Of a stretch of 49,017 bases of DNA, positions 7,518 to 17,720 are shown piece after piece (the stretch's first letter is position 1; each line of letters begins with the position of its first letter). The DNA lies in assembly GCA_028868305.1 (NCBI GenBank), contig JAGWUS010000029.1:1-49017 (forward strand). The letters are read 5' to 3'. Under the pieces are notes generated by a model. It saw only the letters and a list, made by a program, of their open reading frames with translations. It was not told the origin of the DNA and made no database searches. Origin of the DNA: Burkholderiales bacterium. GTDB lineage: Bacteria > Pseudomonadota > Gammaproteobacteria > Burkholderiales > Burkholderiaceae_C. A program made the position numbers and the translations under genes.

Positions 7518-8518
7518 CAAATCACCTTGGCGCGCATGAGGTCGTTGCTGTTGATGGCTCCGCACAAACGACCTTCGTCATCCAGCACCAGCACACTGGT
7601 AATGCGTTTACGCTCCATCAACTCGGCGGCATCCACGGCCAGCGCATGCAATCCAATCGTTGACGGCCCCCGGTGCATGACCTCCTGCGCCGTGGTGGCG
7701 CGCAAGTCTGCACCCTGTTCCACCAGTCGCCGCAAATCACCGTCCGTGAATATGCCCAATACCTGTCCGTCCGCATCTACTACCGCCGCCGCACCCAGCC
7801 CCTTGGCACTCATTTCGCGCATCAACGCGCTGAAACTCGTATCCGGAGCAACACGGGGCACATCGCTGCCGCTTCGCATGACATCGCTCACATGAGTTAG
7901 CAATTTCCGGCCCAATGCCCCCCCCGGGTGGGACCGTGCGAAATCTTCGGCGCGAAATCCGCGTGCATCGAGCAGCGCCACGGCCAGCGCATCACCCAGT
8001 GCAAGCTGCGCAGTCGTGCTGGCTGTCGGTGCGAGATTGAGAGGGCAGGCCTCCTTGGTCACAGCAGTGTCCAACCAAAGGGTGGCATGCTGCGCCATGG
8101 TGGAGTTTGCATTGCCAGTCATGGCAATGAGAGGCGCTCCCAGCCGCTTGAGCACCGGCAATATGGCGGCCATCTCCTGCGACTCACCGCTGTTGGAAAT
8201 CGCCAGGACCAGATCCGACGCGGTAATCATTCCCAAATCACCATGGCTGGCTTCACCAGGATGCACAAACATGGCCGGTGTACCCGTCGAGGCAAGTGTG
8301 GCAGCAATCTTGCGGCCAACATGTCCACTCTTGCCCATCCCCATGACCACAACGCGCCCCTGAATCGCCAGCGCCATACGGACGGCACGGGCAAATGCAT
8401 CCCCAGTACGTTCCTTGAGACCCAGAATCGCGGCAGCCTCGATATCGAAAGTTTTGTGTGCCAGGGCAATTGCACGCTGGGCCAGTGCATCGGGAGAGCG
8501 CGTAGCATGTTCTGTCAT
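7517..8518 (-). CDS. kdsD: Arabinose-5-phosphate isomerase KdsD (KpsF/GutQ family)
   Basis: A 333-residue cytoplasmic isomerase that converts ribulose-5-phosphate to arabinose-5-phosphate for Kdo synthesis. The SIS sugar-isomerase domain (about residues 40-180) carries VMGMGKSGHVGRKIAATL and the ISNSGES phosphate loop. Two CBS domains fill residues about 210-333 and end in AINSNDLMRAKVI. It is the first gene of the kdsD-kdsC-lptC operon and is divergent from the Kef-type antiporter gene, with 56 bases between them. Confidence 0.95.
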   Translation of the reverse strand: MTEHATRSPDALAQRAIALAHKTFDIEAAAILGLKERTGDAFARAVRMALAIQGRVVVMGMGKSGHVGRKIAATLASTGTPAMFVHPGEASHGDLGMITASDLVLAISNSGESQEMAAILPVLKRLGAPLIAMTGNANSTMAQHATLWLDTAVTKEACPLNLAPTASTTAQLALGDALAVALLDARGFRAEDFARSHPGGALGRKLLTHVSDVMRSGSDVPRVAPDTSFSALMREMSAKGLGAAAVVDADGQVLGIFTDGDLRRLVEQGADLRATTAQEVMHRGPSTIGLHALAVDAAELMERKRITSVLVLDDEGRLCGAINSNDLMRAKVI

Positions 8519-8574
8519 GGCTGCATTTTATAGACCGCTCCATGAATACATGGTGTTGTTGCTAGTATGGCGGC

Positions 8575-10560
8575 ATGAGCGCCCTGGAAATCACTCTCCT
8601 TTATCTGCTGGCAGCAGTACTAGGCGTTGTCGTGTGCCGTTTGTTCAAGCTGCCGCCCATGCTTGGCTATCTGGCGGTCGGCGTCGTAATCGGACCCAAC
8701 GCGCTGGCTCTTTCACAGAATGCAGAATCGGTACGACACCTGGGCGAGTTTGGCGTGGTGTTCCTGATGTTTGTCATCGGACTTGAGTTCAATTTACCTA
8801 AATTGCGTGCCATGCGCTCCCATGTATTTGGCCTTGGACTAGCGCAGGTGGCAGTCACCATGCTGGGTGCGACCTCGCTATCCATAGGACTGGCAGTGCT
8901 CCTGCCGCGCTACTGGGGAATGGGATGGCAAACGGCTTTGGCCCTATCCTGTGCCGTTGCCATGAGCAGTACCGCTATTGTGGTGAAGCTGATGGTGGAA
9001 CGCATGGAGTTGGAGTCAGAGCATGGCAAACGGGTCATGGGCGTGCTACTGTTCCAGGATCTTGCAGTCGTGCCACTTCTAGTGCTGATTCCCGCACTGG
9101 GCGCATCTGGAGAGAATCTGGCCAGTGCGTTGGGTGTAGCCGCCTTGAAGGCAACCGCCCTGGTCACAGTATTGCTGGTAGGGGGCCAGCATGTTATGCG
9201 CCGATGGCTGACGCTAGTGGCACGGCGCAAGAGTGAAGAACTGTTTGTACTGAACCTGCTCTTTATTACCCTCGGCCTTGCCTGGCTAACCGAGCTTGCA
9301 GGTCTAAGCCTCGCGCTGGGCGCATTCATCGCAGGCATGCTGATTTCCGAAACTGAATACAAGCACCAGGTGGAAACTGATATCCGCCCCTTCCACGACG
9401 TGCTGTTGGGACTGTTCTTCATTAGCATCGGCATGCTCCTGGACTGGCGGCTGGTTCTGGATCGCTGGCCCCTTGTTCTACTGCTTCTTGTCGTCCCCAC
9501 ATTCCTGAAGGCCGCTCTTGTCATGCTTCTTGCCCGCGCACTGGGTGCTAGCACAGGTGTGGCATTGCGCACCGGCCTGTACCTGGCACAAGCGGGTGAA
9601 TTCGGCTTTGTGCTGTTGACGCTGGCGCAGCAAAACGCGCTGGTACCCGCCGCCTTGCTCAATCCAATCCTTGCAAGCATGGTGCTGTCCATGCTGGCAA
9701 CGCCATTCATCCTGATGTACAGCAACCGCATCGTCATGAAGCTGGTTGCCAATGAATGGCTTCAACAGTCACTGCAAATGACCAGCATTGCACGCAAATC
9801 CATTAATGCCAACCGCCATGTCATCATTTGCGGGTACGGCAGGTGCGGGCAGAACCTCGCCCGCATGCTGGAGCGCGAAGGTATCCCTTACATGGCGCTG
9901 GACCTCGACCCCGATCGTGTACGCCAGGCCGCCGCAGCAGGGGATTCGGTGGTGTTTGGCGACGCCGCCCGACTACAAGCTCTGATGGCAGCAGGTCTGG
10001 CACGCGCCAGCGCAGTCGTCATCACCTACCTTGGCGAAGCAGGTGCTCTCAAGGTGCTGGGCAACACGCGTGCGCATGCCCCCCAAGTGCCGGTCATCGT
10101 GCGCACCCAGGACGATCACAGCCTGGAGAAACTGCAGGCAGCTGGCGCTACCGAAGTGGTCCCGGAGGCGCTAGAGGGTTCTCTGATGCTGGCCAGTCAT
10201 GCCCTGGCGCTGGTTGGCGTGCCCATGCGCCGCGTGATTCGCATTGTGCAGGACCAGCGTGATGCGCGGTACAACCTCTTGCGCGGCTTCTTCCACGGAG
10301 CGGACGATGCCTCCGTTGATGAATTGCAGCATGAGCGCCTTTCTTCGGTAACCTTGCCACTTGGCGCCAGGGCCAGTGGCAGGTCATTGGGTGGGGTTGC
10401 CCTGCATATCATGGGTGTCAGGGTTGTCAGTCTGCGGCGTAGCAACGGCAAAGCCGCTGACGTGCAGGACGAAACAATGCTTCAGGATGGTGACACACTG
10501 GTACTGTCGGGCAAGTCTGAAACCCTCGCGCTGGCAGAGAGCAAACTGCTGAGGGGGTGA
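8575..10560 (+). CDS. Kef/YbaL-type monovalent cation:proton antiporter (CPA2)
   Basis: A 661-residue inner-membrane protein. The first 400 residues hold about 12-13 hydrophobic helices of the CPA2 exchanger fold, including PPMLGYLAVGVVIGPNAL, LLFQDLAVVPLL and GLSLALGAFIAGMLISET. A cytoplasmic RCK/TrkA-N domain follows (from about residue 415, nucleotide motif GYGRCGQNLAR), then a TrkA-C domain (about 565-650). The family exchanges K+ or Na+ for H+ and is gated by nucleotide or glutathione adducts. The exact ion is unknown, and no KefF/KefG ancillary subunit adjoins. The start lies just after the divergent kdsD promoter region. Confidence 0.93.
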   Translation: MSALEITLLYLLAAVLGVVVCRLFKLPPMLGYLAVGVVIGPNALALSQNAESVRHLGEFGVVFLMFVIGLEFNLPKLRAMRSHVFGLGLAQVAVTMLGATSLSIGLAVLLPRYWGMGWQTALALSCAVAMSSTAIVVKLMVERMELESEHGKRVMGVLLFQDLAVVPLLVLIPALGASGENLASALGVAALKATALVTVLLVGGQHVMRRWLTLVARRKSEELFVLNLLFITLGLAWLTELAGLSLALGAFIAGMLISETEYKHQVETDIRPFHDVLLGLFFISIGMLLDWRLVLDRWPLVLLLLVVPTFLKAALVMLLARALGASTGVALRTGLYLAQAGEFGFVLLTLAQQNALVPAALLNPILASMVLSMLATPFILMYSNRIVMKLVANEWLQQSLQMTSIARKSINANRHVIICGYGRCGQNLARMLEREGIPYMALDLDPDRVRQAAAAGDSVVFGDAARLQALMAAGLARASAVVITYLGEAGALKVLGNTRAHAPQVPVIVRTQDDHSLEKLQAAGATEVVPEALEGSLMLASHALALVGVPMRRVIRIVQDQRDARYNLLRGFFHGADDASVDELQHERLSSVTLPLGARASGRSLGGVALHIMGVRVVSLRRSNGKAADVQDETMLQDGDTLVLSGKSETLALAESKLLRG

Positions 10561-10625
10561 CCTGACCTTTGCCATCCGCAGGCACAATCAGGACTGAGAA
10601 GCCAACAAATTTCCGGGAGACGGCC

Positions 10626-11180
10626 ATGCATAACTTCAGCGTTAACCAGTATCTGCGCGACCATATCCGAACAGTGCCCGACTGGCCGGCACCCGGCGTA
10701 CAGTTCCGCGACATCACGCCACTGTTGCAGGACGCCAAGATCTTCAGAGTACTGATCGACGCCTTTGTTCACCGGTATATGGATTCCCATATGCGGCCTG
10801 ACGTGGTGGCTGGCCTGGATGCACGCGGCTTCATACTGGGTGCCGTCGTGGCGTACGAACTCAATGTCGGCTTCGTGCCGATTCGCAAGAAAGGCAAACT
10901 GCCGTTCACGACAGTAGAGGAAACCTACGAACTGGAATATGGAAGCGCCACGGTCGAATTGCATACGGACGCCGTCAGGCCCGGTGATCGTGTACTGCTA
11001 ATCGACGACCTGATTGCCACCGGTGGCACCATGATGGCAGGGAAAAAACTGCTGGAAAAACTTGGCGCGCACGTCATGGAAGGCGCCGCCATCGTTGACC
11101 TTCCGGAACTCGGTGGCTCCCAGCGGCTACGCGATGGCGGCCTACCACTGTTTACCCTGGTGGACTTTGCCGGGCATTGA
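10626..11180 (+). CDS. apt: Adenine phosphoribosyltransferase
   Basis: A 184-residue type I phosphoribosyltransferase that salvages adenine to AMP. The PRPP-binding loop is [14 protein letters not shown] (about residues 124-137), and the early [15 protein letters not shown] and [12 protein letters not shown] segments are characteristic of Apt. The ATG at 10626 follows a GGGAGA site, whereas an in-frame start 57 bases earlier has none. It lies 65 bases after the antiporter gene on the same strand and is convergent with the next gene, with only 6 bases between stops. Confidence 0.95.
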   Translation: MHNFSVNQYLRDHIRTVPDWPAPGVQFRDITPLLQDAKIFRVLIDAFVHRYMDSHMRPDVVAGLDARGFILGAVVAYELNVGFVPIRKKGKLPFTTVEETYELEYGSATVELHTDAVRPGDRVLLIDDLIATGGTMMAGKKLLEKLGAHVMEGAAIVDLPELGGSQRLRDGGLPLFTLVDFAGH

Positions 11181-11186
11181 CCCGCG

Positions 11187-11915
11187 CTAATTCAACTCAC
11201 CGTATTGCGTGCCGCTCAGCGGCGAATGGGAGTCATCGACCTCGGTGTCCGCAAAGTGCGGCATGGGCGTCGGGTTGCGCCGTCCTGAACGCACAAACTC
11301 ACCGGGTGCCGCAACGGCCTGTGGCACGGGCGCGCTCGCCAATGCTTTCCTGAAAGCTTCAACTTCTTCCGCCTGCAATGGTTCAAATCGCCGAGTAACG
11401 CCCGCGACTGGTGCTTGCACAGCATATTCAGGGCGGGTCTCAGGTACGACTGGCACAGGCGCCGCAGCGGCCATCGAAGCCACCGTCACCACCTGCTCCA
11501 CCACGCGCCAGTACACGGCAGTCACTAATATGCCATACCGATTTTTAGCATTGCGTGCGATCAGGCCTTCAATGTCTGTCAGCCTCTCCGACTCGACCGC
11601 ACTCTCCCGCGGAAGGTCAATCATGATGAGGTATTCGCGTCCCTTGGAATCGAGCGAAAGCACTTTGAACTTGTACTTGGACGACAGTACGCCCGCCTGG
11701 GTCATGCATTCACGAACGATGGAGTAGAGCAATTCCCGGCGCTCCAGGCGTTCCGTCCTGCGACTCGACGGTACGCCTTGCGCTGATGCGGATTGCCTGG
11801 CCTTTGGGCGGGAAGTACTGAAAAGAGGTTGCGTCGCATCCGCATGCCCCAATCCGGAACTATCACCTGCATCGGGTGCGGAGGATTTTCGGGAAAGCCA
11901 GTTGAACAAAGACAT
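11187..11915 (-). CDS. Hypothetical protein, paralogous in layout to the gene at 29244-29840
   Basis: A 242-residue soluble protein with no family I can name. An MSLFNWLSRK start leads into a low-complexity linker. A folded core runs from about residue 55 to 150 (RRELLYSIVRECM, then KVLSLDSKGREYLIMIDLP, then RNAKNRYGILVTAVYWRV). A Pro/Ala-rich linker and a short conserved-looking tail follow. The core resembles that of the 198-residue protein at 29244-29840. No signal peptide or membrane helix is present. The start at 11915 avoids overlap with the upstream intergenic region. It stands alone between mnmE and apt. Confidence 0.7.
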   Translation of the reverse strand: MSLFNWLSRKSSAPDAGDSSGLGHADATQPLFSTSRPKARQSASAQGVPSSRRTERLERRELLYSIVRECMTQAGVLSSKYKFKVLSLDSKGREYLIMIDLPRESAVESERLTDIEGLIARNAKNRYGILVTAVYWRVVEQVVTVASMAAAAPVPVVPETRPEYAVQAPVAGVTRRFEPLQAEEVEAFRKALASAPVPQAVAAPGEFVRSGRRNPTPMPHFADTEVDDSHSPLSGTQYGELN

Positions 11916-11958
11916 GGTTTGAGCTATTTGCGTATGCGATTTTGTGAGTGTACGGTAG

Positions 11959-13362
11959 CTACTTGCCAATACAAAATCGCGAAAAGATCACACCCAGCAG
12001 ATCGTCCGCAGTGAACTCACCGGTGATTTCGTTCAATGCGTTCTGACCGAGGCGCAACTCCTCGGCCAGCAAATCCAGCGACTGTGCGCGTGCCGCCAAA
12101 TGCGCCTGTGCCAGCAGCAAGTGCGCTTCCGCCTTCTTCAGGGCTTCAATATGCCGTGCGCGTGCGATGAACAGACCACCCGACGAGGCCTGCCACCCTG
12201 CCGCCTGCAGCAATGCATGGCGTAGGGCATCCAGTCCGTGACCTGTCTTGGCGGACAGGACCAGTCCATCGTCCACCGATGCCCCGGTTACGTCGGCCTT
12301 GTTCCAGACATCAATCACCGGCACCATGCGTGGAACTTTCTCAGCGATGACCCGGGCAATATCCGCATCGGTTGATACATATTCTGTAACACTTAATCGG
12401 GTCAAGTCGTGCAGAAACAACACGGCATCGGCCTCTCCAATCGCCTCCCAGGCACGCTCAATTCCAATCTTCTCAACAGCGTCATCACTCTCACGCAGGC
12501 CGGCGGTGTCGATGACATGTACTGGCACGCCTTCAATCTGGATCGTCTGTTGCACCTTGTCACGGGTGGTTCCCGGAACCGGGGTAACGATGGCCAGTTC
12601 TGCTCCCGCCAGGGCGTTGAGCAAAGAAGACTTGCCCGCATTCGGCTGGCCTGCAATGACGACCTTGATGCCCTCACGCAACAGGGCACCCTGCGACGCG
12701 CGTCGCAATACGGTCACCAACGCGGCATTCAGGCAATTGAGCTGACCCTGGGCATCGGCCTTTTGCAAAAAGTCGATTTCTTCTTCAGGAAAGTCCAGCG
12801 TGGCTTCGACCAGCATGCGTAACTGGATCAGCGCGTCCCGCAACAGATGAATTTCCCGAGAAAAAACACCAGATAGCGACTGGGTCGCACTGCGCGCAGC
12901 AGCCTCGGTGGTCGCATCAATCAAGTCAGCGATCGCTTCGGCCTGCGCCAGATCGATCTTTCCATTCAGAAACGCGCGCTCACTGAATTCGCCCGCCTGG
13001 GCAATGCGCAATCCGGAGAGATAAGGAGTGCCTGTGGCGGCTTTGACTTCCGCCGCCGCCGCCAGGCAACGCGCCAGGAGCAACTGAAGAACTACCGGCC
13101 CACCATGGGCCTGTAGTTCGAGCACATCTTCACCGGTGAACGAGTGAGGTGCATGGAAGAACAAGGCCAACCCATGATCAATGGGAACTCCCTGCGCATC
13201 GCAAAAAGGGAGGTAGGTTGCCTCGCGCGGAACAAGTGTACGCCTTAGCAGATGCAGAACAAACGGGCCAAGCGCCTTGCCACTGATGCGGACAATTCCC
13301 ACCGAGCCTCGCCCCGGCGCGGTAGCGATAGCTGCAATCGGATCGTGGCGGCGCGCGAGCAT
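11959..13362 (-). CDS. mnmE: tRNA modification GTPase MnmE
   Basis: A 467-residue GTPase that works with MnmG to make 5-(carboxymethyl)aminomethyl-uridine at wobble U34 of tRNAs. The N-terminal tetrahydrofolate-binding domain begins [23 protein letters not shown] helical domain is interrupted by the Ras-like G domain with [14 protein letters not shown] (P-loop), DTAGLRE and NKAD. The last residues FCIGK are the conserved catalytic C-terminus. The start at 13362 gives the standard N-terminus. It is next to yidC, as in the widespread rpmH-rnpA-yidD-yidC-mnmE order. Confidence 0.97.
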   Translation of the reverse strand: MLARRHDPIAAIATAPGRGSVGIVRISGKALGPFVLHLLRRTLVPREATYLPFCDAQGVPIDHGLALFFHAPHSFTGEDVLELQAHGGPVVLQLLLARCLAAAAEVKAATGTPYLSGLRIAQAGEFSERAFLNGKIDLAQAEAIADLIDATTEAAARSATQSLSGVFSREIHLLRDALIQLRMLVEATLDFPEEEIDFLQKADAQGQLNCLNAALVTVLRRASQGALLREGIKVVIAGQPNAGKSSLLNALAGAELAIVTPVPGTTRDKVQQTIQIEGVPVHVIDTAGLRESDDAVEKIGIERAWEAIGEADAVLFLHDLTRLSVTEYVSTDADIARVIAEKVPRMVPVIDVWNKADVTGASVDDGLVLSAKTGHGLDALRHALLQAAGWQASSGGLFIARARHIEALKKAEAHLLLAQAHLAARAQSLDLLAEELRLGQNALNEITGEFTADDLLGVIFSRFCIGK

Positions 13363-13393
13363 AAAGAACGAGGCGGGTAGCGCCTCGGTGGGG

Positions 13394-15100
13394 TTACTTG
13401 AACTTCGGCAGATTGAACTGCGGCGGCACGCCCATGCGGGTGTTGATGATCCACTGCTGTGCAATCGACAAGACGTTATTGGTAATCCAGTACATCACCA
13501 GACCCGCCGGGAAGAAGAAGAACATCACGCTGAAAGCCAGCGGCATGAACCACATCATCTTGGCCTGCATGGGGTCTGGAGGTGCAGGGTTCAGCGCAGT
13601 CTGCAGCAGTGTAGTCAATGTCATGAACAAGGGCAGAATGTAGTACGGGTCGGGTGACGACAGGTCGTGAATCCACAGAATCCAAGGCGCATCGCGCATT
13701 TCCACCGTGGCAAGCAACACAGAATACAAAGCGATGAACACCGGAATCTGGATCAGTATGGGAAAGCAACCGCCCATGGGATTGACCTTCTCTTCCCGGT
13801 AAATCCGCATCATTTCCTGCTGCATTTGCTGTGGGTTGTCCTTGAGGCGCTCGCGCATTTCCATGATGCGCGGGTTCACCGCCTTCATCTTGGCCATGCT
13901 GGCGTAAGCCTTGGCGTTAAGCCAATAAAACGCGATCTTGAGCAACAGCACCAGGGCCACGATGGACCACCCCCAGTTCTGGATCAGGCTGTGCAGCTTG
14001 TCCAGCAACCAGTACAGAGGCTTGGCCAGGATGGTCAAATGGCCGTAGTCCTTGAGCAACTCCAGACCAGGTGTCAGGGACTCCAGCATTTTTTCTTCCT
14101 GAGGGCCTACAAACAGCTTGGCTTCCACCGCCTTGCTGCTGCCGGGTGCAATCGCCTCCACCGGGGACACCATTACCACGCGGTAACAGCAGTCCGCCAC
14201 AGGCGAATCCAGCGTCACAGGCACCATGGACAAGTTGCGCTTGACACCATCAGGCAAGATCCAGGCGCTGGCGAAATAGTGCTGCACCATGGCAATATAG
14301 CCATTGGTACTGGTCTTCTCGAAATCCGCCTTTCCCTTCTTAATGTCCGAAAAATTCACTTTCTGGAACTTCTTGGCGTCGGTGTACACAGCGGGGCCGG
14401 TAAAGGTGGAATAGAACGACGAACCGCCGGGGGGGCTGGTGCCATCACGCTCCAACTGGAAATACAGCTGGGGCGCCACCGCCACTGCCGAGGTGTTCAC
14501 CAGCTCGTGCTTCACGCCAATGTCGTAGGCCCCACGGCGCAGTGTGTAGGTTTTGATCAATTGCACACCACCAATGGCTGGGGACGTGAACTTGACAGAG
14601 AACTCGTTCTGACCTTCGGCCAGTGCGTGGGGACCCGACACGGTCATCACTGTCTTGTGCGTCGGGAAGGCGCCACCGCCTTCTCCAGCCACAACACCAG
14701 TTTGCGCACGGTACACACGCCCAACACTGTCGTCCAGCAAGACCACATTCTTGGACTTATCAGCTGTGTCGGCGTATTTCAGCAGCTCGGCACGCACCAG
14801 GGAACCGCCTTCGGTGTCCAGCGTGAGTTTGAGCACGTCGGAGCTGATCTCCAGGCGTTCTTTCGGCACCGCTGGCGCAACTTGTTCTGCCGCAGTTACT
14901 GCGACAGCTCTACTCGCCGCAGATGCAGGGGCAACAGGGACCACTGCAGACTTGACGCCGTCCACGGCAGCGGCTTTCTGTTGCACGGGCGCCGGGAAAA
15001 AAGTGGCCTTATTGCCGTTGTAGACCTGCCATTGATCCCACAACAGCACCATGGAAAAGCCAAAGATCACCCACAAAATGGTGCGGCGAATGTCGTTCAT
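13394..15100 (-). CDS. yidC: Membrane protein insertase YidC
   Basis: A 568-residue inner-membrane insertase that places proteins in the membrane alone or with SecYEG. It has an N-terminal signal-anchor helix (about residues 5-22), a large periplasmic beta-sandwich domain (about 60-345), and the conserved five-helix core from about residue 365. The core includes [18 protein letters not shown], the cytoplasmic helical hairpin ([17 protein letters not shown]) and [13 protein letters not shown]. It overlaps yidD by 4 bases (ATGA). Confidence 0.97.
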   Translation of the reverse strand: MNDIRRTILWVIFGFSMVLLWDQWQVYNGNKATFFPAPVQQKAAAVDGVKSAVVPVAPASAASRAVAVTAAEQVAPAVPKERLEISSDVLKLTLDTEGGSLVRAELLKYADTADKSKNVVLLDDSVGRVYRAQTGVVAGEGGGAFPTHKTVMTVSGPHALAEGQNEFSVKFTSPAIGGVQLIKTYTLRRGAYDIGVKHELVNTSAVAVAPQLYFQLERDGTSPPGGSSFYSTFTGPAVYTDAKKFQKVNFSDIKKGKADFEKTSTNGYIAMVQHYFASAWILPDGVKRNLSMVPVTLDSPVADCCYRVVMVSPVEAIAPGSSKAVEAKLFVGPQEEKMLESLTPGLELLKDYGHLTILAKPLYWLLDKLHSLIQNWGWSIVALVLLLKIAFYWLNAKAYASMAKMKAVNPRIMEMRERLKDNPQQMQQEMMRIYREEKVNPMGGCFPILIQIPVFIALYSVLLATVEMRDAPWILWIHDLSSPDPYYILPLFMTLTTLLQTALNPAPPDPMQAKMMWFMPLAFSVMFFFFPAGLVMYWITNNVLSIAQQWIINTRMGVPPQFNLPKFK

Positions 15101-15369
15101 GAGGGTTTCTTTTCGGTGGGAGTTGAGATCAACCGGCTAAACAACCGGGGTTTTTGCTGGGGCACGGGGTCACAGCCCCCCTTACACCAGGGGTGGCAAC
15201 GGGCTAGCCGCGCCAAAGTGAGGTAACTGCCTGCGCCAGCGCCATACATCTCAAGCGCCTGCAGCGAATATTGGGAGCATGTGGGCTCAAATCGACAGGA
15301 AGACCCCAGCCAGGGACTCAGGAATAACCGGTACCCTTTAACCAGGCCAACCAGTAAGGACCGGATCAT
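15097..15369 (-). CDS. yidD: Membrane insertion factor YidD
   Basis: A 90-residue haemolytic-domain (DUF37) protein found with YidC. The signature SPWLGSSCRFEPTCSQYSLQAL and the later CHPWCKGGCDPVP give the conserved cysteines. An amphipathic N-terminal helix precedes them. It overlaps rnpA at its start and yidC at its end by 4 bases each, so the cluster is one operon. Confidence 0.95.
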   Translation of the reverse strand: MIRSLLVGLVKGYRLFLSPWLGSSCRFEPTCSQYSLQALEMYGAGAGSYLTLARLARCHPWCKGGCDPVPQQKPRLFSRLISTPTEKKPS

Positions 15370-15779
15370 GGTATAGCCCCGTTACTGCCAGCAACAGCCA
15401 GAAACAGCGACTGCAATTCGGCACGAACTGCCGTTTTCAGCGCATCCGAAGTGGCACTGACAAACCAAGTCCGGTCAAAAGCCGAGCGCAGGCGCACCAA
15501 ATGCGCAACCGGCGACAAGGTGGACTCGAATTCAGCGCTCACGGTATAGATCTGGCGTTTGATGGTGTTACGGGTCACTGCACGTTTGGCCCAACGCTTT
15601 GGAACCATGGCACCCAAACCAACCCCCTCAGAAGGGAAAAGGTTTTCTGTATTCACCTGCTGCGCATCACCCTCAACCAAGCGGGGCACTGCAACCTGCA
15701 ATACAAAGTGTTGGGTGCGAGCCAGCGTCTTACCAGCCAGAACTGCCTGAAACTGTGGGCGGGTTTTAAGCCGATACAA
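15366..15779 (-). CDS. rnpA: Ribonuclease P protein component
   Basis: The protein subunit of RNase P, which binds the catalytic RNA and the pre-tRNA leader. The core motif RWAKRAVTRNTIKRQIY (the RNR box) is present, preceded by the typical RLKTRPQFQAVL opening. No ATG lies near that opening, so TTG at 15779 is proposed as start, giving 137 residues. The more distant ATG at 15869 would make the gene overlap most of rpmH. It overlaps yidD by 4 bases. Confidence 0.92.
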   Translation of the reverse strand: MYRLKTRPQFQAVLAGKTLARTQHFVLQVAVPRLVEGDAQQVNTENLFPSEGVGLGAMVPKRWAKRAVTRNTIKRQIYTVSAEFESTLSPVAHLVRLRSAFDRTWFVSATSDALKTAVRAELQSLFLAVAGSNGAIP

Positions 15780-15828
15780 CTTGGTTAACCCGCAGGCAGT
15801 GCCCCTGGGACAAACCCAGAGACTGAAA

Positions 15829-15963
15829 TTAGACAGCCAGACGCTTGCGACCCTTGGCGCGGCGAGCATTAATCACAGCTCGGCCGCCGCGTGTCTTCAT
15901 GCGAACCAGGAAGCCATGGGTACGGGCGCGACGGATTTTAGAAGGTTGGTAAGTACGTTTCAT
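15829..15963 (-). CDS. rpmH: 50S ribosomal protein L34
   Basis: A 44-residue basic ribosomal protein, [18 protein letters not shown] at the start and [11 protein letters not shown] at the end, the full canonical L34. It is the first gene of the minus-strand rpmH-rnpA-yidD-yidC cluster and faces away from dnaA. Confidence 0.98.
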   Translation of the reverse strand: MKRTYQPSKIRRARTHGFLVRMKTRGGRAVINARRAKGRKRLAV

Positions 15964-16025
15964 ATCGAATCTCTTGGAGTCACTCGTGGTGTCAGTTACC
16001 CCGAAGACGATCAGGGAAACCCAAG

Positions 16026-16054
16026 ATTATCGCAAATTTATCGAATGCCGGCAA
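16026..16054 (-). promoter_or_regulatory. Probable sigma-70 promoter of rpmH
   Basis: On the minus strand, TTGCCG (-35) and GATAAT (-10) are separated by exactly 17 bases, and a start would fall about 55 bases before the rpmH ATG. It is the only good promoter match in the interval. Confidence 0.6.
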
Positions 16055-16110
16055 CACCTTGCGCAAGAAAAGGCGTGTATCGCACTAACTCGGGTTATTC
16101 CTAGCCAAAC

Positions 16111-16168
16111 TGTGGATAAGGTTTTGATAAATTACAATGCAAAGCACAGTAAACCATAACTATCCACA
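16111..16168. promoter_or_regulatory. DnaA boxes and dnaA promoter; possible part of oriC
   Basis: TGTGGATAA at 16111-16119 is a perfect DnaA box in inverse orientation, and CTATCCACA at 16160-16168 is a one-mismatch box in direct orientation. Between them, TACAAT (16133-16138) is a likely -10 for dnaA, so the first box overlaps the -35 region and the second lies in the leader. This is the layout expected for DnaA autorepression. The 221-bp rpmH-dnaA gap is also the usual place for the replication origin, but two boxes are too few to claim a full oriC. Confidence 0.65.
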
Positions 16169-16184
16169 GAAGCTGACAAGAAAA

Positions 16185-17597
16185 ATGAGCGAGGGACACC
16201 TGCAAAAACAATCCGAGTCACCCGCACTGGACATAGGCCAAAGCCTTTGGCAAAGCTGCATTGATCAACTTGCCCAGGAACTGCCAGAGCAGCAATTCAA
16301 CACCTGGATCAAACCGCTCAATGCGCAGGTTCAGGAAGACTTTTCCAAGGTCACCATCTTTGTTGCCAACCGCTTCAAGCTCGACTGGGTGCGTGCGCAG
16401 TACAGTACGCGCATCGCCTCCATGATGGAGAAACTGTATGGTCAGCCCGTCCAGGTTGAGTTAGCAATCACTCCGAGGGAAAATATTACCCGGATTAACT
16501 CAACCCCTTCAACAGCAGACACGGCCGTGGCCGAAGAAGCCGCCGAAGTCGGCGAGGATCGCAACACCGGAACCCCTAAGAACCGCCTGAACAGCATGCT
16601 CACGTTTGACACGCTGGTGGAGGGCACGGCCAACCGGATGGCCCGCGCCGCTGCCATGCATGTGGCCACTATGCCCGGGCACTTGTACAACCCGCTTTTT
16701 ATCTACGGTGGTGTCGGTCTGGGCAAAACCCACCTGATGCACGCTGTGGGTAACCGTCTGCTGGCAGACAAGCCCAACAGCAAAGTTCTCTACATCCATG
16801 CGGAACAGTTTGTCTCGGATGTGGTTAAAGCTTATCAGCGCAAAACCTTTGATGAATTCAAGGACCGCTACCACTCGCTGGATTTGCTCCTGATTGACGA
16901 TGTGCAGTTCTTTGCCAACAAGGACCGCACCCAGGAAGAGTTTTTCAACGCCTTCGAGGCCTTGCTCGCCAAAAAGTCGCACATTGTGATGACCAGCGAC
17001 ACCTATCCCAAAGGTTTGACCGACATCCACGAGCGTCTGGTGTCGCGTTTTGACTCGGGCCTCACCGTGGCGATTGAGCCGCCCGAGCTGGAAATGCGGG
17101 TGGCGATTCTGATCAACAAGGCGCGTGCTGAAGGTTCGGAAATGCCGGAGGAAGTGGCGTTTTTTGTAGCCAAGAACGTGCGCTCCAACGTGCGCGAGCT
17201 CGAAGGCGCACTGCGCAAGATCCTGGCCTATTCGCGCTTCAACCAGAAGGAAATCTCGATTGCGCTGGCCCGTGAGGCCCTGCGCGACCTGCTGTCCATC
17301 CAGAACCGACAGATTTCTGTGGAAAACATCCAGAAAACCGTGGCCGACTACTACAAAATCAAGGTCGCAGACATGTATTCCAAGAAGCGCCCGGCCAGCA
17401 TTGCCCGGCCGCGCCAGATCGCCATGTACCTGGCCAAGGAACTGACACAGAAAAGTCTTCCCGAAATTGGAGAATTGTTCGGCGGGCGGGACCACACCAC
17501 CGTGCTGCACGCCGTACGGAAAATTGGTGGCGAACGCCAGCAAATGACCGAGTTGAACCAGCAGCTCCATGTGCTGGAACAAACGCTCAAAGGATGA
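16185..17597 (+). CDS. dnaA: Chromosomal replication initiator DnaA
   Basis: A 470-residue AAA+ initiator that melts the origin. Domain I (about residues 15-95) includes [15 protein letters not shown] variable linker follows. The AAA+ domain begins [18 protein letters not shown] and has Walker [14 protein letters not shown] (about 174-186) and Walker [11 protein letters not shown]. Domain IV ends with the DnaA signature around [16 protein letters not shown]. The start at 16185 was chosen over an in-frame ATG at 16137 because that one lies at the -10 hexamer. The dnaN gene follows after 123 bases. Confidence 0.96.
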   Translation: MSEGHLQKQSESPALDIGQSLWQSCIDQLAQELPEQQFNTWIKPLNAQVQEDFSKVTIFVANRFKLDWVRAQYSTRIASMMEKLYGQPVQVELAITPRENITRINSTPSTADTAVAEEAAEVGEDRNTGTPKNRLNSMLTFDTLVEGTANRMARAAAMHVATMPGHLYNPLFIYGGVGLGKTHLMHAVGNRLLADKPNSKVLYIHAEQFVSDVVKAYQRKTFDEFKDRYHSLDLLLIDDVQFFANKDRTQEEFFNAFEALLAKKSHIVMTSDTYPKGLTDIHERLVSRFDSGLTVAIEPPELEMRVAILINKARAEGSEMPEEVAFFVAKNVRSNVRELEGALRKILAYSRFNQKEISIALAREALRDLLSIQNRQISVENIQKTVADYYKIKVADMYSKKRPASIARPRQIAMYLAKELTQKSLPEIGELFGGRDHTTVLHAVRKIGGERQQMTELNQQLHVLEQTLKG

Positions 17598-17720
17598 TTA
17601 CAAAAACAAGCCCTTAGGGGCCGGAAAACCCCCATAAAACTGGGAAAATGGCGCTAGTCGCAAAAACCGCACTGGCAACTGCCCCCAGGGGCTCAGACAC
17701 CGTATCAAAAAGAGGTTGAC

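Noticed and set aside
13667..15226. 519-codon plus-strand open frame opposite yidC
   Set aside because: It mirrors yidC codon bias, has no homologous look and no ribosome site. A shadow frame.
16137..16184. Longer dnaA start at 16137
   Set aside because: The ATG overlaps the probable -10 hexamer of the promoter, and the DnaA box lies within the extra codons.
17598..17720. oriC between dnaA and dnaN
   Set aside because: No DnaA box or AT-rich melting region was found in these 123 bases.
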